Below the pieces are notes generated by a model. It worked only from the letters and a program-made list of their open reading frames with translations. It did no database searches and was not told the origin of the DNA. A stretch of 64,000 bases of DNA. It comes from Metridium senile (Eukaryota; Cnidaria; Anthozoa; Actiniaria; Metridiidae). This document shows, in pieces, positions 1-12,200 of this stretch. Location of the stretch: positions 40,148,158-40,212,157 of the forward strand of contig OX459096.1 in NCBI GenBank assembly GCA_949775045.1. Reading direction: 5' to 3'. The position numbers and the translations under genes are program-made. Every line of letters begins with the position of its first letter. The stretch's first letter is position 1.

Positions 1-147
1 ACTATCTGACCTGTGTCTTTTTGGCAAAATAAAACGATTGGAATGTCATTTTTTTTTCACTGGATGATAATGGCAAACTTTGAGCTAGCAGTTGGTTTAT
101 AGTAAGACTCGTATTGCGTGACGATACAAAGGAGCGGCTGCATAGGA

Positions 148-474
148 CACAGGTAGCCCAAGCGTAGAGTCAGTACAAGGGAATGTATGGTGAATTGTAA
201 TTTTAACATAAATATGTCAATAAAATTTCCCTTTCTTAGATGGATGTTTTCTGTGGTCTCTGATAATGTCTGTGAAGAATGTTTGGAAAATTTGATCAAT
301 TGTACATCCCCTTGTTAATATACAAATTTTCCAAAAATTCTTCACAGACCACATTATATCAGAGACCACAGAAAACATCCATCTAAGAAAGGGAAATTTT
401 ATTGACATATTTATGTTAAAATTACAATTTGCCATACATTCCCTTGTACTGACTCTACGCTTGGGCTACCTGTG
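148..474. mobile_element. hAT-like MITE with 8-bp TSD
   Basis: The TIRs start CACAGGTAGCCCAAGCG and the interior is almost fully palindromic. The element is flanked by the 8-bp direct repeat GCATAGGA (140-147 and 475-482). It inserted into a sequence also present in the 31.34-kb palindromic element. The 8-bp TSD fits the hAT superfamily. Confidence 0.75.
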
Positions 475-482
475 GCATAGGA

Positions 483-1395
483 GGCTAGAGACCTCTCGGT
501 CTCATGTGCCTTCGTGTGTATGAGCAATTGACTTGTAGGGCTATATAGAGGTCTATAATTTTTAAACCAGGAAACTGCAAGTTGTTATTGAGCAAGATTG
601 CACCGGGTGGTCGGGATTTTAACTAATTGTCTTCGCAGCGGGGCAGCGAGCGGGGATTTTAACGCTCGTTTGAATATGTAAGGGCCTGGAAACTAGAGCC
701 ATCTTGAAAAATACCCAGAAAGCATTGGTGGCTAACATCGGTATTCTAGGTGTGGATCATTAATATTCCGATTCTTTGCTAGAATGGAAAAACGAAAGGT
801 GAGACAAAATGTGTACTTTTAATGAAAACAAATCACGAATGTCGAAGATTTTATCCATGATATTTTGCCATTTTTGATATATCTTACATTAATTTGTTTT
901 GGTTGATTTTGTTTGTAGATGTGATCCTGAGAAATTTTGCTTCTGTAATCATGCAGAGTTTGGATTAATGGTTTGCTGTGACAGAACAAAGGCCCTGTTA
1001 GGGGTTTCGGATAAGGGATATTTAAGAAAAAACGTAGGGATACGGGATATTGAACGTCCACTAAATTAGGATATTTATGGGTCATTTATGGGTTAGTCGT
1101 GAGTTTTTTTGTTACTAAAATGGCCCATAATGGTAATTCTTTCATGGAAATAAATAAATAAATAAAAATCAACAGTATATGTAAAGAACGTCACAACGAA
1201 GCCACAAAGATATATATGACCACAGGGATCCCATTCCTGAACTTTGGTGCCCAGTCCTTCGTCAAATATCAGTCACGTATGGCATCGGAAGATGGCTTTG
1301 TTGAAAGTTCTTCATGATATATGACTTAATACTCGATCCCGAAATTGTAGGGATACAAACCAAAAAACTAACGTGATACAGGAGATTTTGAACAG
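483..1395. other. Non-coding stretch, nothing recognised
   Basis: AT-rich, with an AAAT-type microsatellite near 1150. A minus-strand open frame at 819-1085 resembles no family I know and lies in low-complexity GGGATA-rich sequence. Confidence 0.4.
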
Positions 1396-2398
1396 TCCGG
1401 GAAGGTCCCCTTTTTTGAGGACCCCTCCGATGTTATTGTAAACACCGAGCCTTTGTCCAATCAGAATTGAGGGATTTGGTAGTCATGGTAACTGATAATA
1501 TAACCAATTAGGCACACTAATGGCCATTTATGTCAAAGTATTACCTCTTCAAAACGAGGAAAATGCAACTGATAAATCGAATACAAGTTGTGGTAAGGCA
1601 ATGCCTTAGTTCTCTAATTATTTCATTTGTAATATAGTCAATGTTTTGAACGAAAAAACACAATACCTTAGTAGAAGTGTTTTATTTCAGTGTTTTTCGA
1701 TACAGAGTCGGATATGAAATTTGTCAAACTTTTCCAGTGACTTTCAATCGTGGAATGATATTTTGACCTCTAATTACTTATTCTTGTTTCGCTACAGCGG
1801 ATTTGATTTGATCTTTGGTTCACCGGATGATAATTTCATAAATTGAAGCTATGTTATAAGCCAGGATTAATAAATAAGTTCAAAAGTTTTAAATAAGTTT
1901 AATGAATGCAGTCCATAAGCTGAACAGCAATCAAAGCATTACCACATGAATGAAGATGAATCTAATTATAAATATGTACAATATTGTTATTTTGATTATC
2001 CAATCTTTATTCCACCAGTGCAGCTTAGAGTTTCTAGATTATATTCAGACTCAGTAAAGATTGGTTGATGTTTGATTAAAATTATTAAATATACACTTGA
2101 CTCATTTTAATGAGTTAAAACTGTAACTTTATGCATGGAAACTATTTTGTGTAACTGATGATAGCACTTACATGTGATAACTACACTGACTACATAAAAA
2201 TGCATGTAAATGCACGTTGCTGTTTTAATACCCCTTTCTGTTAAAGTAAGGCCTAGAATCTCACATGTGCCAGATTAGATTTATTATATCAAATCAAAGT
2301 AGGTGGCCTAGCTATTAAAAATTATCAATTGTTTTCAATGCATTCGGGACAATGAATTCTACTCCCAAGAGGTCTGAATGGGACAAGCCGATGAGGTC

Positions 2399-2606
2399 TA
2401 TAGTAATATAGATGTAAGAAGATGTTAAGTCTGCAAAGCAGCTCTTGAGGATTGGAGAGATGTCATAAAATGCCCACACTTATCACTGAGGGATGTTGCA
2501 ATTAATGCCTGATGAGTGTGGACATTTTATAACTATATATGAAACAGACTTGTTGCAATTAAAACAATGAAATAACTCTAAATTCTTACATCTATATCAC
2601 TATCAG
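2399..2606. repeat. Hairpin-type repeat
   Basis: ATAGATGTAAGAA at the left pairs with TTCTTACATCTAT at the right. An inner pair, ATAAAATGCCCACACT and AGTGTGGACATTTTAT, sits around 2465-2532. A MITE is likely; no TSD was resolved. Confidence 0.45.
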
Positions 2607-3967
2607 TATCTCTATATAATAAGCACAAGTGGAATTGTTAGACGTTTAAATGATAAACACCTATATTTCAACCATGTTGAATGGCCTTCAGGGTATGACA
2701 AGAATACAATGTGTTGAAAACAAACAAAACCTATCTATCATCATCTCTATATATACATGCCTGTATATATGATACAATCAAATTTCTTAATTATAAACAG
2801 TGGTTAATTATCCTCTTTAAGAGTGCATGCCATATAAATCTTGAAAAGTGGGACAGTGCGAAGAACAATAGTCACATAATTAGCCACCTTTATATGAAAA
2901 ATCATTTCATGCCCAAGTTAAAATTTGAGTTGATTTGACTATAAAAGAGTTGATCACTAAATTTTACATATTAGGTGCTACATAGTTAGAAAGTATTTCA
3001 TGGATATATGGCATTGCACTCTATTACTGTATTAAAAATGTTTTTGTTTACTTAATATAAAGGCTATTCTTATAACTCCAAAACATATTTGGACTAACAA
3101 ATCAAGCAACAACTGGGTTTTTAAAAGGCTAAGCCGACCTCCATTGGAATTTTGAAAATAGTTGATTTTAAAATGTCAAAGATGCAATCACACATTCATT
3201 CCTTATTTGTTACAGGGCCTAGCGTGACGGAACAATATTTTAAAATGAGAGGCTAGCACTCTCCCCCCCCCCCCCCTATGTACTAGTTCTTTCTGTTTTT
3301 GACGTTCTGTGCAACCTAATAAAATAGAATCAAATAGGAAAGAACTATTAGTAATGATGTGTATTATTCATTCATGATCAAGAAATATTTCCATATATTA
3401 TTTTGACCAGATAGCAATATCCCATCATTATTGTTGTCATCATTGTCATTATTATAATTTATCATCATCATTATTATTAATGTTATTAGCTATGAATTTA
3501 TACATGCAATTTATGCATGCAATTATGAAAAAAATAGCCCAAAGAAACATTTTCACATGTAAATAGGGAAAACAACTGTGTGTAACAATGATGGATAAAA
3601 AATGATGAGTATAAAAATGTTTGTTTTGGTTGTCAATCCATTGAAAACTACAGTTTATGCTGCTCCATAAAAGATTTCCTAAACAATAAAGGGAAATATA
3701 ATTATTTTAATGAGTAAAAAACAAATGATAAACAAAATATAGCAAATAGTTGCTGCATTAATTGCTTGAAAATGTATATGATAAAGTTTCATAATTTACA
3801 TTTGCATTTTAATTTGTTTTATAGCTAGGAATAAATCTCTAAAGCAGGAGGAATGATTGCTAATAATATAATAATAATTTTTTGGCATTTTTCTAGGAAG
3901 AAGGATTGAGTCTTTTTAACACGAAGCATACAGCAATATGACCACTACTTTTATTCAATATAGAGCG

Positions 3968-4077
3968 GTTTTCGTATGAGTTTTGGTTTGTTATGGTTTT
4001 CGTACTGAAGCTGTACACTGAGTTAACTCTTACCAGGACTCTTAATACGGTGGACAGTTTCCAACTCATACGAAAAC
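3968..4077. repeat. Short MITE-like inverted repeat
   Basis: GTTTTCGTATGAGTT and AACTCATACGAAAAC bound a segment of about 110 bp. Confidence 0.4.
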
Positions 4078-4687
4078 TACTAAGTTTAAGTTCTTATTAA
4101 AAAGTTATATGCTTGCACTTTGACAGGAAATGCTTAAGATTATACCTCGAACGTCCTAGCTTTATTCTGAGACTGACACAATATCACTTTAGACCGTTCG
4201 ACGGTTCGACAAGAGTATGAGTGAGTTTCAGAGCAAGGTGACAAGCATGAATATAGCGGTGTGGTATAAACAAATCCCGTGCCGTTAAGAAATACCCCGT
4301 GCAGTTAAACCAAACTTCGCTCAACAAATCCTCACACATTCAAGATGCCATAGTATTTTTTTTAAAAGCTCACAAAAAATTATTAGTGTACGAAAGAATA
4401 TTTCAAACTCACCTGAATGGATGTTTTCATAGCCAAAGAACGGCCAACTATGATTGGAATGTGCAAATTATTTCGGGTTTTAAAGCTGTGACTATTAAAA
4501 TATCAGTGTTGCTCGAAAAAAGAATCTCAAATACTTGCTATCTAGCCAGGAATTATGGGCAAAAGGCACAAAAAACAAACGAAAAAAGCCTCGGACGCGA
4601 GTTTGAGTGTTTTCGGTTCATGGGCATCCTGTGGTACACTGTTGTGTAATCGATAGGGTCCCTTAAAAAGGGGACCTTCCCGGACGG

Positions 4688-5162
4688 GATACCTGGACCC
4701 CCCCTAATAGGGCCTCAGCACAGAGTGTGATATAACACAGAGCTGCCCCTTCGGGAAAATGGCTTTGTCCAAAGTACAAATAAAACTACTGTTAAGCAAT
4801 ATTTACAAGCATTGTTCATTTTAAACTTAAAATAATGAAACCCAACTGACTAGATGCCCCTGAAAATACCGGACATTAAATTTTTGTGAATCAAAATGGA
4901 ACACTCAAAGATTAGTATGATGGCAAGGAAATTTGAGTTGGAGTGAAATGAAATGTGTTTGTTTTGTTATTTCCTACTAGAGCAAAATAGTGGGGCCACA
5001 ATGGCCGGGGCTTTGACAGTGATTGTGCCCCCGACCTTCAGGGGAAATGTCTGATTTTAACACCACTCAAACGTTAAATTCCCCGGTATTCCCCGGGGGT
5101 CGGGGGTTTCAATTGACTAGTGCATTAACGGCCTATTGTATCTGCTGTATATAGACTATATA
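4688..5162. other. Non-coding stretch
   Basis: No recognisable gene. It lies between the inverted-repeat unit and the intron-side homology of gene E exon 1. Confidence 0.4.
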
Positions 5163-5304
5163 GACTGATCAAAGTGGAAACACTCCCTTTTAACATATAT
5201 TTTAGTCTTTGTAACACATATTGTGCATTACAAAAATCAATTGATTTGATAGACCCTTCATGACCATTTTCACGAAATATCCTCTAAGTGGAAGTACCAA
5301 TTAC

Positions 5305-5534
5305 CTTGGTTTTCTATGCCCAGCTTTTTCCAAAGGCGATAGATCAACTATCTTGTTGCTCATCGATGATTTACAAGCACACCAAGTCGGTTTACCATCC
5401 ACTGGAGTACATTTAACAGGATCGCCAGGATTTGTTATTTCCGGCGGGTCAGATGTACTATTAGTAATGGCTTCTCCAGATAAAGGTCTTACAATCAGCA
5501 AAACAACAAGAATATTCCACAAAAGAGCATCCAT
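5305..5534 (-). CDS. MRH-like protein gene E, exon 1 only
   Basis: This paralogue of gene A exon 1 starts at the ATG 5532-5534 and ends at a GT donor (CCAAG|gtaatt) identical to that of gene A. It encodes a signal peptide (LLWNILVVLLIVRPLSG), an inserted EAITNSTSDPPEI segment, then VKCTP, WCACKSS and IVDLSPL. Homology with the gene A locus continues on both sides: into intron 1 (5163-5304) and upstream to about 5640. I found no exon 2-6 matches between 1 and 5300, so the rest of the gene is outside the window, lost, or too diverged to see. A LINE lies immediately upstream, so the promoter region is short. It may be an orphan exon. Confidence 0.6.
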
Positions 5535-5576
5535 GTTGTTACCAATATTAAAATGTCGCAGTTATTCTCGGAATCA

Positions 5577-5586
5577 GGGGATTCCC
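5577..5586. promoter_or_regulatory. kappa-B-type site upstream of gene E exon 1
   Basis: GGGGATTCCC is present 43-52 bp upstream of the exon 1 ATG, in the same relative place and context as in gene A. The sequence TTACGTAA (bZIP/CRE-like) lies a few bases further upstream and is not fully kept in gene A. Confidence 0.45.
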
Positions 5587-5982
5587 GGAGCCCTGCCAAT
5601 TACGTAATCAGTCACGAGACAATGCATGTGCCTAGTCAAAAATCACGCTCTAAAAACCGTTCATTTTGCGAATATTTTGATTTATATATATAATAACTAT
5701 AATAACTCTTTATTCAATTGATTAAATACAAATCAAAGGTGCGCAATTAAATATAAAAAGTATAAATATATGAATCCTAAATAACTAAAACTATATTATA
5801 GAGTACAGTATGTGTGCACCAATCCGGACAGTGTGCAAATCCGGACACTTCGGCATTTAATTAAGCGTTAAAAAGAGACGGATCGAATTTGTTTAAAAAT
5901 GAAAACAACATTATAGAATTAAGCATTTGTATGTATTCTATTGGTACAACTCCCGCCTTCCCTCAATATTAATTAATTCAAT

Positions 5983-7920
5983 ATGGCGGGTGGACATGGT
6001 TTTTTAGTGCTCTGTTTTCTAGTGAATTTTATCTTCACTTCATTTCATCTCACTGGAAATTGGTTTACACCTGAAGCAGTATTGCTTTCTAGACCTAGAC
6101 TAGTGACTGTTACTGGCTCTGCGGCTCCTCTTCGTTTTGCTGTGGGTTGACAACTTAAGCGTGGAATCTGTTCGATTGCTTTGCCTGCTGTCAATAACAC
6201 CGATGTTGTTATCGTCGCGTACTTTGCTTTGTGCAACGATATTCAACTGAATCCAGGCCCAGATGTAATTCCTGGAACCTCAAGTCCACATATATTGACA
6301 CGAAATACTATTCTGGGAGTGGGACAATCTGTTCTCCCGAGTGATAACGACTACTCCTTGGACTCTACTTTGCTGAATCGACAAACAGCTTTTGGTATTA
6401 ATGACAAGCTTGAGCTACGCTGGTTTCCCAAAGACCCTGGAAACGAAATATATCCTATCCCTGTCAAGATAACAAGTGGCAGACGTTTGGATTTTAACGT
6501 TCGTCGTTCGCTATCTAATTTCCGAAATATTATTCAAGTTCATTACAAGCCAGAAAATTTACTTAACGATTTGAATACTAATGACTACAGGAACAATGGT
6601 CGTCACCTTTGTTCTATCCCTGTACGGATCAGTTCTCGGTCCAGTGAATCCCATTCATCCTGGCACGCACCTCGCTCACGCGACTCTCTTGTGCAGATTG
6701 AGCGAAGAAAATCAATTCCATGTAACGCACAGCTTCGTTTAGCGACTTGGAATTCGCGTTCAATAAGCAAGAAGTCTGCTAGTATCTGTGATCTGGTCAT
6801 CAGTAAGCGCATTGATATCCTGGCTCTTACAGAAACCTGGGTCTCTGACACTAACAGCTACTCGAAAACACTGGCGTCTTCCATTGCTGAAATCACCAAT
6901 ACGCTGAGAGATCATCGATTTCTACACATGCCTAGGCCTTCTGGTAGGGGCGGTGGAGTTGGTGTTCTTCTGCGCAAAAGCCTGATAGTCAAGCAGAATG
7001 AAATAAGGGCGTTTCAAGCATTGGAGTATATAGACCTGTCTATCTCTTGTTCTTATGGCAACACTACCTCGATCCGCCTTATTACCATTTACCGTCCTCC
7101 TCCTTCGAAGAAAAATAAGCTGAATATGGCGATGTTCTTGCAAGAATTTTCTTCTCTGCTTGAGCATCTATCTACGGAACCTGGTCACTTGATCTTTATT
7201 GGGGATTTTAATATCCATATGGATAACACTAATGACTCTGATACTTCTAAGTTCATGGATCTATTGAGCTCTGTGGGCTTATCGCAACGTGTTCGTGGTG
7301 CGACTCACAAGGGTGGCCACACCATTGACTTAGTCATTCATCGCGAGGATGATAAGATACTATCTGGTCCTATCGACATTATTACTGGGTTACCATCTGA
7401 CCATTATGCCGTGATTTGCTCCCTCAACATGAAAAAACCGAGACCATCTACTATTGCAGTCCGACGTCGCAACACTCGTCGTCTTGACATAGAGTCATTT
7501 AAACGTGATGTGCTTAGCTCACCTTTGCATCAGTTTGACAGAAGTGGTAAAGACGCTGACTTCTTTGCATCGCAGTACAATCTTGTCATGCATGAGCTGA
7601 TTGAAAAACATGCCCCGGAAAAGGAAGTATCTATCACACTTCGTTCATATGCTCCATGGTTCACGGACGAGCTTCGGACTCTTAAGAGACGTAAACGTAA
7701 GGCTGAGCGTCTGTTGAACGCTACGGGTTTAGAAGTCCACCGTCAGCTCTACAGAGAGGTGTGCAACATCTACAATGAAGCTCTCAAATCGGCAAAACAG
7801 GATTACTACCGCTCTCAGATCTCTGGCTCTGATCAGAATCAGCTGTTCAGATTAATTGACGGTCTTTTCAAGGTCAAGGTTGCCCCACCCTTACCATCCC
7901 ATGAGTCTGTACAGGATTAG
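5983..7920 (+). pseudogene. LINE ORF, N-terminus with 2A-like motif and APE endonuclease
   Basis: From the ATG at 5983 the frame encodes a hydrophobic start (FLVLCFLVNFIF) and then meets a TGA at 6148-6150. It reopens as VVIVAYFALCNDIQLNPGP, a 2A-like signature (D-I-Q-L-N-P-G-P). The endonuclease follows with its motifs in order: LRLATWNSRS (catalytic N), DILALTETW (E), FIGDFNIHMD, GHTIDLVI and LPSDHYAVI (SDH). The frame stops at 7918-7920, while the correct frame continues as LANSFVGFFTNKI, so a single frameshift separates it from the reverse transcriptase. Known elements of this type carry 2A-like peptides at the N-terminus; activity of this variant (Q at the usual E position) is unknown. 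Confidence 0.85.
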
Positions 7921-9493
7921 CGAATAGCTTCGTAGGCTTTTTTACCAACAAGATTCATAACTTGAAAGACGGTTTGAGTTCATCAGGTTTAGCCCACAAG
8001 GATCTCTCTGTCTCGCTTGATGCCCGTGTATGTCAAACATCTTTCTCGGAGTTCTGTGAAGTGTCGGTGGACAACGTGCGCGAACTGATACTGAAATCTA
8101 AGCCAAAGTTTTGCAAGCTTGATCCTGTTCCAACCCACCTCTTGAAGCAAGTTATTGATGTTTTGTCTTCTCCTCTGACTGCTATCATCAATACTTCATT
8201 GTATTCGGGTGTTTTTCCATCATCCTTGAAGAAGGGTCTTATCACCCCTGCCATCAAGAAACACGGGCTTGACTGTGATCAGTATTCAAACTATAGACCT
8301 ATTACCAACGTCGCCTTTCTGTCTAAGACACTAGAAAGAGTTGCTGCTTCGCAAACTTTAAATTATCTTGTACCAAACGGTCTCCTAGCAAGCTTTCAAT
8401 CTGCTTATAGAAGTTGCCACAGTACTGAGACGGCACTCTTACGCGTGTTCAACGACATACTTACAGCTATTGATCAGCAACAGGAGATAGTTCTGGTACT
8501 TTTGGACCTTTCTTCCGCATTTGACACTATAGATCATGAAGTGCTACTATCTCGTCTAAATACCCGTTATGGAATTCGTGGAACAGCATTACAATGGTTT
8601 CGCTCCTACCTCACCGACAGGTCTCAACAGGTTGCAATAAAGGACTGTCTTTCCCATGAGGAAGATCTCCAATTTGGTGTACCCCAAGGCTCTGTACTTG
8701 GGCCGCTTTTGTTCTCTTTGTTCTTTGCCCCTCTTGAGGATGTTATCCTGGCCCACGGACTCAGTGTGATGACGTATGCTGACGACACACAGTTGTATCT
8801 ATCTATCAGTTCAGTCGATGAGCGTCCTGCTGCTCTTTCAAGACTCGAGTTATGCGTGAATGACATCCTGATTTGGTGCACCGCTAATGGCCTTTCTTGT
8901 AATTCTGACAAGACGGAGATTGTTCACCTGTCATCACGTTTCAACAAGAACGTACCCATTGCGGGGGTTAATATGAATGGCCTAAATATTGCCCCTACAC
9001 CATCAGCTCGCAACCTTGGTGTTATAGTAGACTCTAACCTACGAATGACTGAACACGTGAACAATCTGTGCAAGGCGGCCATGTGCTCTGTTAGAAATAT
9101 AGGTCGCATTAGGAAATATTTAGATAAAGAAAACACTGAACGTCTTGTTCATGCTTTCATTACTTCTAAGCTGGACTCTTGCAATAGTTTACTATTCGGT
9201 TTACCAGACACTGAGATTGACAAGCTACAAAGAATTCAAAATATCGCCGCTAGGCTAGTCACTCGTGTTAGAAAGTATGATCATATCACTGCAGTTTTAT
9301 ATCAACTCCACTGGCTGCCTATAAGAACTAGAATAACATATAAAATGCTTACTATTGTTTATAAAGCTCTCAATAATCAGGCTCCTAAGTATATTAGTGA
9401 CCTGCTAACACCATATAAGTCATCTAGATCTCTCCGCTCTGCTGATAAGCGTTTACTTGTTATTCCTAAATCGCGCACGAAAACATATGGTGA
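7921..9493 (+). pseudogene. LINE reverse transcriptase
   Basis: It carries the RT motifs in order: YRPITNVAFLSKTLER, VLLDLSSAFDTIDH (motif A Asp), FGVPQGSVLGPLLF (motif B), MTYADDTQLYL (YADD catalytic pair) and NLGVIVDSNL. The frame enters the foldback transposon at 9494, adds about 14 foreign residues and stops at 9537-9539. The natural continuation is at 10890. Confidence 0.9.
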
Positions 9494-10889
9494 AGCATGT
9501 AGAGATTTTGTCTGCGCATGCGTTTGTTTTGATGCTTAAATTCCTTTTCACGTCGAATGAAAGAATTTTATGCTGACATGGAACATTTAGAATGCAATCT
9601 CATCTTGCACAACTATGTTCAAGAACCGAATTACTGAGATATCAAATGTTGACTGTCTACTAGTGCGCTGTAGTTAATTATTTCAATGAACAAACTCCGG
9701 ATGGAAAAATATCACACGTCAAAGTCTGACAAAAGTGGATAAAAGGACCAGAACTTCGAACTTTCGAATAAAAGTTTGGGCGCTAATTTAATCTATTAGA
9801 TAAACATAACAGTATAAGTCATTACCAACACGATACTGTTTGTATTTAATCATATTGGGAGATATTAGACGCCCTCGATCGTCAATAAAACTGCCTTGGT
9901 TACCTCGAGTGCGTGCGAAATCCTTAGAATTCATCTTAGAATTTTATATCTTAAACATCGTGCCCCAGAAAATTTACTTCAGAAATAGCTTTTTACATGT
10001 TTATATTTTGCAAAACTAAGCTTTTTAGGTAGTAACTTTTGGTCCCGCAATGTGATCCAAAGCGATTTTGTGTACGTGGTTTTATGCATATTTTCGCTCA
10101 AAACAACATGCAAATTTTAGCGAACTATTTTTTATTCTTGAATTAAGAATTAAAGTTGGCTTTATAGGCAAAAACCTTAATGGCTCCCATAAAATCGAAA
10201 TATATAATTACATTCTAGATAAATATTTTAGATTGTAAAATACAGATTGTTGAAGTTCGTCAAATTTATCACAGTGAAACGGGGCCTAAACCATGTTGTA
10301 AACATTGCTTGAAATCATATCCAGGGACAACGAGTTTCTACCAAAATAGCTCAGTTTTGCGAAAAGTAAACATGGAAATGTCAATTTCTTTAAACGTTTT
10401 TTTGGGGCACGATGTTTAAGATATAAAAATTCTATGATGAATTGCGAGAAGTTCGCACTCAATATTGCTGATATTGACATGAACACGGCGGTTTACTTGA
10501 CGATCTAAGGCGTCTGATATCTCCTAATATAATGCAATGCACAAAGTAGCGTGTTGGTTATAACTTCTACTAAAAGTTTTGACCTGCACATTGGTTTATC
10601 GTCCAACATGCTACTTGAAAGTACGCAGTTCTGGTCTTTCTTTTCACTTTGGTCGGACTTTGACGTGTGATATTTTGCAATCCGGAGTTTGTTCGATTGA
10701 AATAATTAACTACAGCGCACTAGTAGACAGTCAACATTTTATGTCTCAGTAATTCGGTTCATGAACATAATTGTGAAAGATGAGATTGCAAACCAAATGT
10801 TCCATGTCAGCATAAAATTCTTTCATTCGACGTGAAAAGGAATTTTAGCATCAAAACAAACGCATGCGCAGACAAAATATCTACATGCT
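9494..10889. mobile_element. 1.4-kb foldback transposon (MULE-like) with 9-bp TSD
   Basis: The ends are AGCATGTAGA...TCTACATGCT. Long inverted arms of about 600 bp run nearly to the centre. The flanking 9-bp direct repeat ATATGGTGA (9485-9493 and 10890-10898) is a duplicated piece of the LINE ORF. No transposase frame is present. A 9-bp TSD with very long TIRs is typical of Mutator-like elements; the superfamily call is an inference. Confidence 0.8.
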
Positions 10890-11025
10890 ATATGGTGATA
10901 GATCTTTTGTTGTCGCGGCGCCACGTCTCTGGAATGCGCTACCTTCACACTTACGCGATGCAGATTCTCTGGCAGCTTTTAAATCACAATTGAAAACCCA
11001 CCTGTTCACTGAACACTTTGGCTAG
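10890..11025 (+). pseudogene. LINE ORF C-terminal piece downstream of the insertion
   Basis: Reading YGDRSFVVAAPRLWNALP through KTHLFTEHFG to a TAG at 11023-11025, this is the typical C-terminus of CR1/L2-type polyproteins. It joins in frame to the upstream part once the 9494-10889 element and one TSD copy are discounted. Confidence 0.85.
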
Positions 11026-11340
11026 CGGCGCAATCAATTAATCAATTAATTATTTGTACATTTATAATACATACATATCTATATATTATACTATATATTA
11101 TACTTATATTTATATACTATTACTGTGTGCTATACTATATATTATACTTTACATCATATTATATATTATTTAATACATATTATTATACCATATATACATC
11201 TTATATATTTTTTCTTATTATTATTGTAAATAGTGTTAGTTTAGTAGTCTATAGTTTACATTAATTTAGTTAAATTGTATTAGTATTGTAAAGCATAGAG
11301 ACGTTGTATTATGCTTAATAAATTATTATTAATTATTATT

Positions 11341-11660
11341 CCCTATAAGCAAACTGATTGTTTGAAAGTTCTCTTTGAAAAGTATTTTTGCAATACTTAT
11401 TATAAACTATTGTTTCAAAAGCTCTAGCAATGACAGGGATGATGTTAATTCCCCTATATTAAATCACCGTTCTCTAATGGAATGTCAACTTTGGGTAAAG
11501 GAGTGATGCTAGAGTCTTTCCATTGCATTGGCCATTTGTGTGATTCCAGCAATGACGAACTACAGGCTCCAAGACTTCGTCAGCATGGTCTTTCCACACC
11601 CAAAATGGTATCTCATCTGGTCCAGTCGCCGTCCTTTTGGTATATATAGTTACTGCGAGG
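11341..11660. other. Non-coding stretch
   Basis: AT-rich sequence between the LINE tail and the next repeat. No gene recognised. Confidence 0.4.
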
Positions 11661-12200
11661 CGTGTGTTATGGTAGCTTTTTCTTTTAACTTTGTTTGTTT
11701 GTTTATTAAATAATAAGCCGATTTTTAAATCGTTTTACTGAATTTTCAAAATCGGCCAAAATACAAAAGGATATTTTTAAAAGAGGGTCCTGAAAGGGTA
11801 AAATGGGAGCTGAAACTGGCCTTATTTTTGACTGGGAAAATGGTATTGGATGCGCTGGACTGGGATTTACAAAGAAAAAAAAAACAATAGAAAATAATGG
11901 GAATGGGATTGAAAACTTGAGCAAAACTGCATGATAGGATTATGTATTTTTGACTGATTTGGTCCAAATATAAACTGGGAAATGGGATTCACCTCCCCCC
12001 CCCCCCCCCTCCTTTCAGGACCCTCTTAAAAGATTATCAGAATGAGCTGAAAGGAACGTACGTCTGGGAGGGGCACAGGCAGCCCGATATTTATTATCAC
12101 ATAGTCTAGAATTCATTCTGACAACTTTACAACAATATTAATAAAATTAAAATAGACATTTTATGTGCCATAAAATTATAAAAGAAATTCCATAACATTA
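11655..12200. repeat. Dispersed repeat, copy 1 (contains a paralogous empty site)
   Basis: It shares GTTATGGTAGC, AACTTTGTTTGTTTGTTTAT, then AATAAGCCG and the AGCCCGAT...ATTATCACA block with 19890-19928 plus 21249-21420. A poly-C run lies near 11995. In this copy nothing interrupts the site where copy 2 carries the 1.3-kb palindromic element. Confidence 0.6.

Larger units (their letters stand above)
1396..4687. repeat. Inverted repeat pair bounding about 3.3 kb
   Basis: GTCCGGGAAGGTCCCCTTTT at about 1396 recurs inverted at about 4650-4687, with roughly 30 matching bases. No clear TSD or transposase was found. The interior is AT-rich non-coding DNA with two hairpins (2399-2606 and 3968-4077) and a poly-C run near 3260. 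It may be a decayed non-autonomous transposon. Confidence 0.4.
5983..11340 (+). mobile_element. CR1/L2-like non-LTR retrotransposon (LINE), split by an insertion
   Basis: The element has an N-terminal hydrophobic region with a 2A-like motif, an APE endonuclease, a reverse transcriptase and a C-terminal domain. It ends with a structured 3' tail (TGTAAAGCATAGAGACGTTG, then AT-rich). The coding sequence is damaged by an in-frame TGA, one frameshift near 7915 and the 9494-10889 foldback insertion. The 5' end is not resolved; the first usable ATG is at 5983. Confidence 0.85.

Noticed and set aside
819..1085. 88-codon minus-strand frame
   Set aside because: Falls in GGGATA-rich repetitive sequence and matches no family.
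4299..4649. 116-codon plus-strand frame
   Set aside because: Ends in the inverted-repeat arm, has no motif and an ordinary AT-rich composition.
6148..6150. In-frame TGA in the LINE read as selenocysteine
   Set aside because: No SECIS-like context was sought or seen; the LINE also has a frameshift and an insertion, so decay is the simple reading.
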